In this document: one piece after another, positions 1 through 8,569 of the stretch
How the letters are laid out: each line of letters opens with the position of its first letter
Numbering within the stretch: the stretch's first letter is position 1
Assembly: GCA_023433345.1 (NCBI GenBank)
Contig: JAEZDA010000104.1
Coordinates: forward strand, 1-28,558
Reading direction: 5' to 3'
Source of the DNA: Bacteroidota bacterium
GTDB taxonomy: Bacteria > Bacteroidota > Bacteroidia > Chitinophagales > Chitinophagaceae
Length of the DNA stretch: 28,558 nucleotides
Made by a program: the position numbers and the translations under genes
Notes under the pieces: model-generated
Databases searched by the model: none
Told to the model about the DNA's origin: nothing
Seen by the model: the letters and a program-made list of their open reading frames with translations, nothing else

Positions 1-40
1 CCCTACACCCTGCCCCTTGCCCCTTGTTCCCTATTCCCCT
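1..40. repeat. C/T-rich low-complexity repeat, 7-bp unit
   Basis: The heptamer CCCCTTG occurs in tandem at 13-19 and 20-26, with degenerate C/T-rich copies on both sides. The tract ends at the -7-like box of the first gene. The left edge of the window cuts the tract, so its full length is unknown. It resembles two other short decayed repeats in intergenic positions of this window, which have 14-bp periods. Confidence 0.55.
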
Positions 41-48
41 TACATTTG
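17..48 (+). promoter_or_regulatory. putative Bacteroidota-type promoter of the first TonB receptor
   Basis: TACATTTG at 41-48 matches the Bacteroidota -7 consensus TAnnTTTG exactly. A TTG at 17-19 lies 21 bases upstream, close to the usual -33 spacing of about 19. The ATG at 65 follows 16 bases after the box, implying a very short leader. The -33 lies inside the C/T repeat, which makes it the weaker half. Confidence 0.5.
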
Positions 49-64
49 CGAACAATTTATATAA

Positions 65-1960
65 ATGAAACATGTATTCTTCTATGCCTTGCTGTTTCTG
101 AGTATGCACGTGGTCGCACAGGATTCGCTGGATCTTGACCCGGTTACGATCACTTCTTCACGGCTGCATCAGCAGGTTTCAAAAACGGGAAGGTCGGTTA
201 CTATCATTCCCGGAAAAATGCTACGGGATATTCCTTCCCAATCGATTGATGATGTGCTGAAATATGCTGCAGGAATGAATATCCAGCAGCGAGGCCCAGC
301 CGGTTCGCAAGCCGACATCGTTTTGAGAGGAGGAACATTTCAGCAGGTGCTTGTATTACTTGATGGAATGCGAATAAATGATCCGATAACCGGCCACTTT
401 TCAGCATACTTCCCAATAATTCCTGATCAAATAGAAAGGATAGAAATTTTGAAAGGCCCATCGGCTGCTTTATACGGTCCTGAGGCCGTAGGTGGCGTAA
501 TTCACATCATCAGTAAAACCTTTGCAGCCACTGGTGGCGAGAAAACCAGGTCGGGAAATTTTCTCATCGGCGCAGGTGAATATGGTTTCCTGAATTCAGC
601 AATATCATTGAATGAATCGGACAGCAAGAAAGCATTTTCGATTGGCGCAATGAGTACTAACGCCAAAGGACAAACGCTGCGGGGAGACAACCGCGGATAT
701 TTTTATAACCAGCTCGCATCCGGCAAGCTTGCCTTCTTCTTAAAAAATGACTGGAAGCTTTTTCTTTCGTCTGCAGTAGATTCCCGCGATTTTGCAGCAC
801 AGAATTTTTACACAATCTTCTCGTCTGACACGGCAACAGAAAAAGTAAAAACCTGGTGGAACCATTTCAGGGTTGAGAAGAATTCAACAAGGTCGGGTCA
901 TTCAATAGATCTTACCTACAAGAAAACTTCCGACCATTACCTTTTTAACCCGAAGTCATTACCCAACGACAATCGTTCAGGCTACCTGGCACTTCAATAT
1001 GTTTACCTAAACAGGAGATTTTCAAACCTGAATTGGCAGTTGGGCGGAAATGCAGAGCAAAAACAAATACGTTCAAACGACCGTGGGAACCATGAAAATA
1101 ATACCGTTTCTGGTTTTGGATTCCTTTCTTTTCACAAGAGTTCTCTTGCATTAAATGGTGGCGCGAGGTTACAACACGATGAAAATTATGGGACGAAATT
1201 TTTACCGCAGGCAAGTGCATCCTATAAGATGAGGTCACTTCTTGTTTTCGCAAACGCAGGTCGGTCTGCCCGCAGTGCAGATTTTACCGAACGTTTCAAC
1301 AACTATAATAAGCCTATTGTAAACAGTGGCAACATCGGCAACCCGGATCTTGATGCAGAAACAGGTTGGTCTTACGAGGCGGGTCTTACATTCTCTAAAA
1401 ATAAGCTCCGCGTAACCGCCTCTGGTTTTTTGCGCGACCAGGATGATGTTATTGACTGGGTTCCCACTCCTTTTGATGAAATGCCAAGGCAGGATAACCT
1501 AAACCCTGCAGGAAGCTTTGCGCTTTCTAAAAACATAAGCACTTTACGCACTACAGGCATCGAAACGGAGATCTACTTCACACATTCGTGGAGAGAGAAC
1601 AGGTTTATTGCGAATCTTTCGGCAACCTTCTTAAATTCAAATTCTTCGCAGGATGTACCTTCCTTCTATATTCTATCTCATGCGAAAACGATTTTCCAGC
1701 AAACGCTTTCTTATTCAGGAAAAGTTTTTAGCCTGAGTGTAAATGGAATTTATGCGTTACGGAACCCGCAACAGGCCGCCGCTATAAACGCTGAGGTTTC
1801 GCGTGAATATTTCATTGCAAACGCGCGTGCGCAATACCGCATTAGATGGTGTTCAATTTTTGCACAGGTACAAAATCTTGGAGATAAGAAATACAGTGAT
1901 CTGCTTGGGAGCATCATGCCTGGAAGGTGGACAAGCCTCGGCGTGAACATATCGTATTAA
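65..1960 (+). CDS. TonB-dependent outer-membrane receptor, BtuB-like
   Basis: A 631-residue outer-membrane active-transport receptor. Residues 1-18 form a signal peptide ending VVA before QDS. VTITSSR at about residues 27-33 resembles a TonB box or the start of a plug. The plug spans roughly 45-155 and contains LRGG, LLDGMRIND and LKGPSAALYGPEAVGGVIHI, typical of BtuB/CirA-type receptors. The rest reads as alternating aromatic beta strands and ends in Tyr, as expected for Bam-dependent barrels. Length and plug resemble BtuB, but the ligand (cobalamin, siderophore or other) cannot be told. Only 64 bases of upstream sequence are visible, so a cobalamin riboswitch can be neither shown nor excluded. 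There is no N-terminal carboxypeptidase-like domain, unlike SusC proteins, and no SusD partner. It appears to be its own unit; the next gene starts 49 bases later on the same strand. Confidence 0.88.
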   Translation: MKHVFFYALLFLSMHVVAQDSLDLDPVTITSSRLHQQVSKTGRSVTIIPGKMLRDIPSQSIDDVLKYAAGMNIQQRGPAGSQADIVLRGGTFQQVLVLLDGMRINDPITGHFSAYFPIIPDQIERIEILKGPSAALYGPEAVGGVIHIISKTFAATGGEKTRSGNFLIGAGEYGFLNSAISLNESDSKKAFSIGAMSTNAKGQTLRGDNRGYFYNQLASGKLAFFLKNDWKLFLSSAVDSRDFAAQNFYTIFSSDTATEKVKTWWNHFRVEKNSTRSGHSIDLTYKKTSDHYLFNPKSLPNDNRSGYLALQYVYLNRRFSNLNWQLGGNAEQKQIRSNDRGNHENNTVSGFGFLSFHKSSLALNGGARLQHDENYGTKFLPQASASYKMRSLLVFANAGRSARSADFTERFNNYNKPIVNSGNIGNPDLDAETGWSYEAGLTFSKNKLRVTASGFLRDQDDVIDWVPTPFDEMPRQDNLNPAGSFALSKNISTLRTTGIETEIYFTHSWRENRFIANLSATFLNSNSSQDVPSFYILSHAKTIFQQTLSYSGKVFSLSVNGIYALRNPQQAAAINAEVSREYFIANARAQYRIRWCSIFAQVQNLGDKKYSDLLGSIMPGRWTSLGVNISY

Positions 1961-2009
1961 CAACTCAGGGCGGTTAAATGCTGTAAATTGCAGCCCAAAT
2001 TGAAAATTT

Positions 2010-3536
2010 ATGCATGCATTTTTGAAAGAATTAGGGATAGGCAGCACTAATAGCGGTGTTTCAACCGGGCAAAACTGGTTGAAGCCGAAGGGTGAAATAC
2101 TGAGTTCATTTTCACCGGTTGACGGAAGCTTGATAGGAAAAGTTACTTCAGCGGATCGTTCTTCTTATGAAGCGGCCGTGCAGAGTTCAATGGATGCTTT
2201 TAAAGAATGGCGGCTTAAACCTGCTCCGGCAAGGGGCGAGATCGTGCGCCAGATCGGCGATGAATTGAGAAGGAACAAAGCTGCGCTCGGTCAACTGGTG
2301 AGTTTTGAGATGGGAAAGAGTTTACAGGAGGGTTTGGGTGAGGTTCAGGAAATGATTGACATATGTGATTTCGCCGTGGGTCTTTCAAGGCAGTTGCACG
2401 GGCTTACGATGCACAGTGAAAGACCTGGTCATCGCATGTATGAACAATACCATCCTCTTGGTGTAGTTGGCGTGATATCGGCATTTAATTTTCCCGTTGC
2501 GGTATGGAGCTGGAACAGTATGCTGGCTTGGGTTTGCGGAGACGTTTGCGTGTGGAAGCCGAGTGAGAAAACCTCTTTATGCGCCGTGGCCTGTCAAAAA
2601 ATTGTACAAAAGGTCTTCAAAAAAAATAATGTTCCTGAAGGTGTGAGCAGCCTGGTATGTGGAGGAAGGGAAGTTGGTGAGTGGATGAGTAATGACCAAA
2701 GAATTCCGCTGGTTTCTGCAACCGGAAGCACAAGAATGGGCAAGGCTGTTGCGCAGTCTGTAGCTGCCAGGCTGGGCCGAAGCTTGCTGGAATTGGGTGG
2801 AAACAATGCCATTATCATTTCAAAAGAGGCTGACCTGAACATCGCTCTTACTGCCGCTACATTTGGCGCCGTGGGAACAGCGGGACAACGCTGTACCACC
2901 ACACGCAGGCTGATAATACACGAAAAGATCTATAACAGTTTTAAGGAAAAACTGGTTAATGCATATTCTCAATTAAAGATCGGCAACCCGTTATTGGAAA
3001 AAAACCATGTAGGCCCGCTCATTGACAAAGATGCAGTGAACATGTATCTTGAGTCGATTGAAAAATGTAAGAAAGAAGGAGGCAAATTTATTGTGGAGGG
3101 CGGTGTGCTAAAAGGAAAAGGATATGAAAGTGGCTGCTATGTGAAGCCGTGCATTGCCGAGGTGAAAAACGATTTCAAGATCGTGCAACACGAAACCTTT
3201 GCACCAATTTTATATTTGATGAAATATAAAACTTTGGAGGAAGCCGTGGCGATGCAGAATGAAGTGCCGCAGGGACTTTCTTCATCGATCATTACAAACA
3301 ATCTTCGTGAATCTGAGTACTTCCTCTCTCACGCGGGCAGCGATTGCGGAATTGCAAATGTGAACATCGGAACTTCGGGCGCTGAAATCGGCGGAGCTTT
3401 CGGTGGCGAAAAAGAGACCGGAGGTGGAAGAGAAAGCGGCAGTGATGCATGGAAAATATATATGCGCAGGCAAACGAACACTATCAATTACACAGACAAG
3501 CTCCCATTGGCGCAGGGCATAAAGTTCGATCTATAA
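2010..3536 (+). CDS. aldehyde dehydrogenase, ALDH7 / aminoadipate-semialdehyde type
   Basis: A 508-residue NAD(P)-dependent aldehyde dehydrogenase, full length for the family. The nucleotide-binding half contains FNFPVAVW and VWKPSEKT. The general-base Glu is Glu261 in LLELGGNN, and the nucleophile is Cys295 in GTAGQRCTTTRR. ELGGNN and the AGQRCTT context are characteristic of ALDH7 enzymes, which oxidise alpha-aminoadipate semialdehyde (piperideine-6-carboxylate) in lysine catabolism. That substrate is inferred from family similarity; no other lysine-degradation gene lies nearby. The protein is cytosolic, with no signal peptide. The chosen ATG at 2010 precedes the usual ALDH7 N-terminal extension. 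A strong terminator lies 18 bases after the stop codon. Confidence 0.9.
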   Translation: MHAFLKELGIGSTNSGVSTGQNWLKPKGEILSSFSPVDGSLIGKVTSADRSSYEAAVQSSMDAFKEWRLKPAPARGEIVRQIGDELRRNKAALGQLVSFEMGKSLQEGLGEVQEMIDICDFAVGLSRQLHGLTMHSERPGHRMYEQYHPLGVVGVISAFNFPVAVWSWNSMLAWVCGDVCVWKPSEKTSLCAVACQKIVQKVFKKNNVPEGVSSLVCGGREVGEWMSNDQRIPLVSATGSTRMGKAVAQSVAARLGRSLLELGGNNAIIISKEADLNIALTAATFGAVGTAGQRCTTTRRLIIHEKIYNSFKEKLVNAYSQLKIGNPLLEKNHVGPLIDKDAVNMYLESIEKCKKEGGKFIVEGGVLKGKGYESGCYVKPCIAEVKNDFKIVQHETFAPILYLMKYKTLEEAVAMQNEVPQGLSSSIITNNLRESEYFLSHAGSDCGIANVNIGTSGAEIGGAFGGEKETGGGRESGSDAWKIYMRRQTNTINYTDKLPLAQGIKFDL

Positions 3537-3553
3537 AGTATTCATAATACCTG

Positions 3554-3591
3554 ATGAACGGTCGGGCTAAGTTCGACCGTTCATTTATTTT
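3554..3591 (+). terminator. rho-independent terminator after the aldehyde dehydrogenase
   Basis: An 11-bp perfect stem (3554-3564 with 3574-3584) around a 9-base loop is followed by a T-rich tail (TTTATTTT). It starts 18 bases downstream of the aldehyde dehydrogenase stop codon. Confidence 0.85.
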
Positions 3592-3593
3592 CG
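3586..3593 (+). promoter_or_regulatory. possible -7 box of the S8 peptidase gene
   Basis: TATTTTCG differs from TAnnTTTG at one base and lies 21 bases before the ATG. It shares bases with the T-tail of the preceding terminator. No -33 TTG is seen at the right distance, so this is weak evidence. The same octamer occurs upstream of the flippase gene at 26665-26672. Confidence 0.3.
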
Positions 3594-3614
3594 CTATTCA
3601 TAATTTAACCTGAC

Positions 3615-5276
3615 ATGAACAAATTTGCTAAACTATTGGGGATACTTCTCCTATTTGCACAACTGGCCGTAGCGCAAGACAAAGAAAAGATGCCTAAGAA
3701 CTGGCACCTGCTGGATCCTGCCACCTCCGGATACAACGGCATCAGCCTGGACAAGGCTTATGAGCTGCTCAAAACAAAAAAACTTAAGAGTAATCGTGTA
3801 GTCGTTGCCGTTATTGATTCCGGTATTGACACCCTTCACGAAGACCTGAAGCCTGTGCTTTGGGTAAACAAGGGTGAAATTCCTCACAACGGAATTGATG
3901 ATGATAAGAATGGTTACGTGGATGATGTTCACGGATGGAACTTTCTCGGAGGAAAAGATGGCCGCAACGTAAAAGTTGACAGCTATGAAGGTGCGAGGGT
4001 ATATCATAAACTCAAACCTAAATGGGAAGGAAAAGAAATAGACCCGTCAAGCCTCAGCGGTGAGGAAAAGAAAGAATATGAAACCTATGTTCGCGCAAAG
4101 AATAAGATCGTTGGCGAGCTGGATATGCAGGAGATAAACATGGTGAAAACTCTTCTTCCAAAGCTTGAAATCGGAGACAGTGTTATCAGGAAGGAATTAG
4201 GAAAAGAAGAATATAACGGAAATGACCTCAGTAATTTCGAAACGGAGAACCAGGATGCAAAGATGTCCAAGGCTTTCATCATGAGTATTTCCAAGGCCAA
4301 CAACAGCAATGATATTACTAACAGCGATATTCTTGGTGAATTCAAATCAATCCTTCGCAAAGCGGAAACCGCCACAACGGCGCCACCGGAATACAGGAAG
4401 GATATTGTGGGAGATGATGAGACCGATATTAATGATCGCTCCTATGGCAATAACGACCTGATGGCCAGCACTCCTTTTCACGGAACACATTGCGCAGGCA
4501 TTATTGGCGCAGCGCGTAATAACGGTCTTGGAATGGACGGCGTAGCAGACAATGTGAGCATTATGATGCTTCGGGCTGTTCCTGACGGTGATGAACATGA
4601 TAAGGACATTGCACTTGCAATTCGATATGCTGTTGACAATGGGGCGAAAGTGATCAGTATGAGCTTCGGAAAAGATTTTTCTCCTGAGAAACATTGGGTT
4701 GACGATGCGTTCCGGTATGCAGAAAAACATAATGTGCTGCTGGTACATGCGGCAGGAAATGACAGGAAGAATATTGATACTGCCCATAATTACCCGAATC
4801 CTAATTTTGTTGCAGGTGGCCGCGCTTCAAATGTGATCACCGTGGGCGCAAGCGGAGATAAGAAAAATGGCGGTCTCACCGCAGCTTTCAGTAATTATGG
4901 CAAAAACGAAGTTGACGTATTTGCTCCCGGTGTTGGAATTTATTCCACCATTCCCGGAACAACAACCTACGGTAATGCGAGCGGCACCAGCATGGCCTGC
5001 CCGGTGGTAGCAGGTATTGCATCGCTGATATGGCAGTACTATCCAAAGCTTACTGCACAACAAGTGAAGCATGTAATTGAAAAATCTGCTGTGGTTTCGA
5101 AAGAGCCGGTAAACAAGCCTGGTACAGATGAGAAAGTTCAGCTTAGCGAACTCTCACGCACCGGCGGTTTTGTGAATGCTTATGAAGCAATCAAACTGGC
5201 AGACCAGATAAGTAACTCTGCGACGCCTAAAAAGACACTTCCAAAATCTACGATCAAGAAAGGAAAAATGGGATAG
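3615..5276 (+). CDS. secreted subtilisin-like serine peptidase (S8 family)
   Basis: A 553-residue exported endopeptidase. Residues 1-20 form a signal peptide ending AVA before QDK. The catalytic triad is Asp68 in VAVIDSGID, His289 in HGTHCAG and Ser459 in GTSMACP; HAAGND supplies the oxyanion Asn. The Asp and His are about 220 residues apart, against roughly 30 in classical subtilisins. The intervening segment is rich in Lys, Glu and Asp. Such inserts are known in Bacteroidota S8 peptidases, and their role is not settled. The tail after the catalytic domain is short and basic, with no evident type IX sorting domain, so the protein probably stays periplasmic or is lipid-independent. It is a single-gene unit flanked by terminators. 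Confidence 0.9.
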   Translation: MNKFAKLLGILLLFAQLAVAQDKEKMPKNWHLLDPATSGYNGISLDKAYELLKTKKLKSNRVVVAVIDSGIDTLHEDLKPVLWVNKGEIPHNGIDDDKNGYVDDVHGWNFLGGKDGRNVKVDSYEGARVYHKLKPKWEGKEIDPSSLSGEEKKEYETYVRAKNKIVGELDMQEINMVKTLLPKLEIGDSVIRKELGKEEYNGNDLSNFETENQDAKMSKAFIMSISKANNSNDITNSDILGEFKSILRKAETATTAPPEYRKDIVGDDETDINDRSYGNNDLMASTPFHGTHCAGIIGAARNNGLGMDGVADNVSIMMLRAVPDGDEHDKDIALAIRYAVDNGAKVISMSFGKDFSPEKHWVDDAFRYAEKHNVLLVHAAGNDRKNIDTAHNYPNPNFVAGGRASNVITVGASGDKKNGGLTAAFSNYGKNEVDVFAPGVGIYSTIPGTTTYGNASGTSMACPVVAGIASLIWQYYPKLTAQQVKHVIEKSAVVSKEPVNKPGTDEKVQLSELSRTGGFVNAYEAIKLADQISNSATPKKTLPKSTIKKGKMG

Positions 5277-5299
5277 TTCCCCTAAAAGATTTGATAAAG

Positions 5300-5329
5300 A
5301 GCCGCGGATCATATTCGCGGCTTATTTTT
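5300..5329 (+). terminator. rho-independent terminator after the S8 peptidase
   Basis: A 7-bp stem (5300-5306 with 5316-5322) with a 9-base loop is followed by TATTTTT. It begins 24 bases after the peptidase stop codon. The T-run is also part of the -7-like box of the next gene. Confidence 0.8.
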
Positions 5330-5330
5330 G
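5323..5330 (+). promoter_or_regulatory. putative -7 box of the DinB-family gene
   Basis: TATTTTTG is an exact TAnnTTTG match and lies 17 bases before the ATG at 5348. It is fused to the T-tail of the upstream terminator. No -33 TTG is seen at about 19 bases upstream, where the hairpin sits. Confidence 0.4.
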
Positions 5331-5347
5331 TGCCGAAAATTTCATCC

Positions 5348-5857
5348 ATGACAAAGCTTTCAATCTCACCATATTTTGAAAACTATTTAAGGCAGGTTCC
5401 TGAAACCAATGTTTTTGAGGCTTTCAAGAATCAGCAGCCGGTAATTGACAGCTATTTCGAAAATATAACGGAGGAAAATTCAAAGTTCGCATACGCGGAA
5501 GGCAAGTGGAGTATTAAGGAAATGATGCAGCACGTTATTGACACCGAAAGGATAATGGCTTATAGAGCGCTGTGTTTTGCCAGGGGAGAAAAAATCTCTC
5601 TTCCCGGCTTTGATGAAAACGCCTATGTTTCAAACTCATTCGCTAACAAGCGTGAGTGGCGATCTCTGGTTGAGGAACTTAAAACCCTCAGAATTTCGTC
5701 TGTGCAGATGTTCCGCAGTTTTGATAGTTCTTCGCTTGAAAATGTGGGTCATGCGAATAGCAAGGAGATGAGCCCGGAATTGATGGGGCTTATCATGGTC
5801 GGGCATATCTATCATCATAAGCGGGTAATAGAGGAAAGGTACTTTGGTGTTCAATGA
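5348..5857 (+). CDS. DinB-family putative metal-dependent protein
   Basis: A 169-residue soluble protein of the DinB/YfiT four-helix-bundle superfamily. His62 in MMQHVIDTER and the pair His153/His157 in HIYHHKRVIEER match the three-histidine metal site of the fold. The motif order (N-terminal WSIKEMMQH, C-terminal GHIYHHKRVIEERY) is typical. Members include thiol transferases and many proteins of unknown role; no substrate can be assigned here. An in-frame TTG at 5291 would give 19 more residues, but that stretch covers the upstream terminator and -7 box, so the ATG at 5348 is preferred. It appears monocistronic. Confidence 0.82.
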   Translation: MTKLSISPYFENYLRQVPETNVFEAFKNQQPVIDSYFENITEENSKFAYAEGKWSIKEMMQHVIDTERIMAYRALCFARGEKISLPGFDENAYVSNSFANKREWRSLVEELKTLRISSVQMFRSFDSSSLENVGHANSKEMSPELMGLIMVGHIYHHKRVIEERYFGVQ

Positions 5858-6210
5858 CAGTTTGCTTAATTGGCCGGCGCCTTAACCCTGAATTGTTGCC
5901 ATACGATTCCGGCTTCTAAGCCCCTTCCCGCTCCAGATGTGAGTTCTGGGTATCTCAATTATCCGGGATTTCACGAAAACACGCTGCAAAACAACTTCAG
6001 AAACGAACAAATACCTGGTTACTCTACCTCCAAAGGGGTTAAAATGTTGTGCTGAGAATAGATCAGAACATTAGGATAAAACCGTCACAGCCAGCATCTA
6101 AAGTTCCCACGGGGCTTGTTGACGGAATCGGTGAGGTCATTATGAATTAACAGCGAAAAATCTAAGCATTACTGACATACCCCCACCAACCTACCCTTTT
6201 ATGCAAAATA
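5858..6210. other. gene-poor stretch, no feature recognised
   Basis: About 350 bases lie between the DinB gene and the terminator of the minus-strand protease. The only open frame of note (5870-6055, plus) is short, has a composition unlike the neighbours and resembles no known protein. No tRNA, riboswitch fold, long repeat or insertion-sequence end was recognised. It may be a decayed gene or a long untranslated tail. Confidence 0.4.
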
Positions 6211-6240
6211 AAAAGCCCACAGCATTTGTGGGCCTTTATC
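6211..6240 (-). terminator. rho-independent terminator of the processing protease, possibly bidirectional
   Basis: GCCCAC (6215-6220) pairs with GTGGGC (6228-6233), with a possible extra A-T pair inside. On the minus strand it is followed by TTTTTATTTT, and it lies about 27 bases after the protease stop. On the plus strand the tail is also T-rich (CTTTATCTCTTTT), so it may stop transcription from both sides. Confidence 0.8.
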
Positions 6241-6260
6241 TCTTTTAACAGATGAATTTC

Positions 6261-8426
6261 TTAATTAGCCTTGGCCAAATTTTCCCTGACTATCATTCTA
6301 TTAACAACCTTTACTGATTCATCAATATAGATATCCTCTTTCAGTCTCTTCAACCAAACCTTGTTCTTTTCAACCTTATCTTCAACGGCGTTTATCGTAG
6401 CCGTATCTGAAGAAAGATTTCTCACCGCCATTGGTTGTGCCAGTTTATACAGATCTTCTATCTCCTTGTAAATCCTTTTCAATTCTTTTTGATCTTTCTT
6501 ATATGTATCCAGGTGCAGCGAGTAGCTTCTGTCAGCATTCTTTTCCAACCAGTCAACATTAGTTTTGATCTTGCCAAATGTGGTGCTCTTATTCACCTCT
6601 TTATTTGCTTCTGAAATAAGTGGGTCGGCGGTAAAAGTGCTGTTCCATGTAGAATATTGAGCCTTGTCAATCTCATCCCATTGCAAAGCAAGCGGATTAT
6701 GTTTCTCACGAAACTTCAAATGCTCAAGGCGGTCTGGAAGCACGATATCAGGAGTAACACCTTTTAACTGTGTTGCACCCCCGTTGATACGATAGAATTT
6801 CTGAAGGGTAAGTTTTACAGTGCCCAGGTCCTCATTATTACCAAGCTTTATCAGGCTGTTATCGCTAACAGGGTTTAATGGGATATTGCGCTGTACTGTT
6901 CCCTTACCGTATGTAGATGTGCTGCCGATCACGATGCCGCGCTTATAATCCTGGATTGCGGCGGCGAATATTTCAGAAGCCGATGCACTTGTTTCGTCAA
7001 CCAATACTGCCAATGGCCCTGTGTACTGAACGTTTTTATCCCTGTCTTTAAGAATATGCGATTTTTCTCCCCTTCCTTTCACCTGAACTATCGGACCTTC
7101 ATCAATGAATAAGCCGGCCATTTGTACAACATCGTACAAAGAACCACCACCGTTTCCCCGCAGGTCGAGAATGATCCCTTCAACATTTTCAGCCTTTAGT
7201 TTCTCTACTTCTTTTGCCACGTCTGCACCGCTGCGCGCTCCGTCAGGCCTCTCAAAATCTGCATAAAATTCGGGAAGGTAGATGTAACCGATCTTGTGTT
7301 CACCATTAATGATAGCAGATTTCGCAAAGGTGTCTTCAAGTTTAATATCATCGCGAAGTATAGATATCACTTTAATAGTTCCATCCATTCTTCTCACGGT
7401 AAGTTTAACTTCCGAACCTTTCGTTGAACCACGAATGAGCTTAACAGCATCCGTAACCGAATAACCGGTCACATCCACCGGTTCCTGATTTCCCTGCCCT
7501 ACCTTAATTATTTCATCATCCACTTTAAGTTCACCATTTTTCCATGCGGGGCCTGCACTAACGAGGCTTGCTATTTTAATCTTTCCATCATCATCTTTCA
7601 ATTGGGCTCCTATTCCGTAAAAGCGTCCGCTCATAGATTCATTAAATGACCGAAGGTCTACAGGAGGAAAATAATTTGTGTGCGGATCCATTGTGCCTGT
7701 GATCGCATTTACAAACGTGCTGAAATTTTCATCACCCTTTTCCCTGTTTTTCCTTGTTGAAAAAAATCTTGTAAGCTGACGGCTAACAAATTCACGGCTT
7801 TCTCTTTCCAGGGTAGAATCAGGTTTGACCTTGAAATCAGCTTTCTCTTTATTTTTTTCGCGTTCGTCCTGCAGGTCAACAAATTTTGTAAGCGCAAGAT
7901 ATTTTACTCTTTTCCGCCAAACCTCTTCCCGGGCGCGTAGATCAGCGGGGAAGGTAAGTTTATCAGGATCAAGCTCCACTTTTTCATTTATCGAATAATC
8001 AAAAGGCTTGTCGAGAAATTTGGGAAACATGGCTTCCACTTCACTTAGCCTGCGGGTGTATACGTCATTGATCTCGTAGAAAGATTTCAATTCGGCACCA
8101 TTTATCTCATCATCAATTCTATTAGCGAATTTTTGAAAAGAAGCAATGTCTGACGCAAGGAGAATATTCTTATCGCCATCAAGGTCTTCAGTAAACTTTT
8201 TAAGCACCTCGGAAGAAAAATTATCGTCAATCTTTTTCGGACTGAAATGGCCTTCCGTAAGCAGTATCCCCACATTCCTTAAAATTTTACTGTGACGTGT
8301 TTTGGGGTTGTCTTCAGTTTCCGTTCTGCCCTGCGACTGAAGGGCTATAAAAAATGATGCTGCTATAAGCAATAGGATAACGGGAAAAAACTTTTTACTC
8401 ATCATAATATCTGCAATTTTTTGCAT
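6261..8426 (-). CDS. prc: carboxy-terminal processing peptidase (Prc/Tsp, S41A)
   Basis: A 721-residue periplasmic serine protease similar in layout to E. coli Prc/Tsp. It has a membrane anchor or signal peptide at about residues 11-28, a long helical N-terminal region (40-240) and a PDZ domain (about 265-345). The S41 catalytic core (about 370-530) contains LRGNGGGSL, SASASEIFAAAIQDY and TYGKGTVQ. The Ser-Lys dyad is predicted as Ser482 and Lys508 by matching E. coli Prc. The Lys-rich C-terminal helical region corresponds to the Prc C-terminal domain. Family members degrade or trim periplasmic and lipoproteins from the C terminus. ATG 8426 was chosen; ATG codons at residues 8 and 9 would also keep the hydrophobic segment. 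It is a single gene ending at a strong terminator. Confidence 0.92.
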   Translation of the reverse strand: MQKIADIMMSKKFFPVILLLIAASFFIALQSQGRTETEDNPKTRHSKILRNVGILLTEGHFSPKKIDDNFSSEVLKKFTEDLDGDKNILLASDIASFQKFANRIDDEINGAELKSFYEINDVYTRRLSEVEAMFPKFLDKPFDYSINEKVELDPDKLTFPADLRAREEVWRKRVKYLALTKFVDLQDEREKNKEKADFKVKPDSTLERESREFVSRQLTRFFSTRKNREKGDENFSTFVNAITGTMDPHTNYFPPVDLRSFNESMSGRFYGIGAQLKDDDGKIKIASLVSAGPAWKNGELKVDDEIIKVGQGNQEPVDVTGYSVTDAVKLIRGSTKGSEVKLTVRRMDGTIKVISILRDDIKLEDTFAKSAIINGEHKIGYIYLPEFYADFERPDGARSGADVAKEVEKLKAENVEGIILDLRGNGGGSLYDVVQMAGLFIDEGPIVQVKGRGEKSHILKDRDKNVQYTGPLAVLVDETSASASEIFAAAIQDYKRGIVIGSTSTYGKGTVQRNIPLNPVSDNSLIKLGNNEDLGTVKLTLQKFYRINGGATQLKGVTPDIVLPDRLEHLKFREKHNPLALQWDEIDKAQYSTWNSTFTADPLISEANKEVNKSTTFGKIKTNVDWLEKNADRSYSLHLDTYKKDQKELKRIYKEIEDLYKLAQPMAVRNLSSDTATINAVEDKVEKNKVWLKRLKEDIYIDESVKVVNRMIVRENLAKAN

Positions 8427-8540
8427 GATGTAAATTTAAGAAACACATTCCTGGCTCATTCAATATTAACGAATGTTTTCACAATATGTTTTGTTGATGA
8501 ATATGGATGGAAACTATAAGTTACAGGCGGTGCAAACCAT

Positions 8541-8569
8541 AAAAAAACCTTCCCTGGGCGGGAAGGTTT
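8541..8569 (-). terminator. rho-independent terminator of the tRNA-His gene
   Basis: A 10-bp perfect stem (8545-8554 with 8560-8569), a 5-base loop and a run of seven T on the minus strand (8541-8547). The first base of the stem, at 8569, is the A of the encoded CCA tail, so tRNA and terminator share a base. Confidence 0.9.

Noticed and set aside
1..64. Cobalamin riboswitch before the BtuB-like receptor
   Set aside because: Only 64 bases are visible, mostly C/T repeat and promoter; no B12-box-like sequence is present.
4347..4787. 146-codon open frame on the minus strand
   Set aside because: It is antisense to the catalytic core of the S8 peptidase, and its Cys/His/Ile-rich composition is typical of a shadow frame.
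5870..6055. Small plus-strand open frame after the DinB gene
   Set aside because: It has no ribosome-binding or -7 signal close by, no recognisable motif and unusual composition, so it is not called as a gene.
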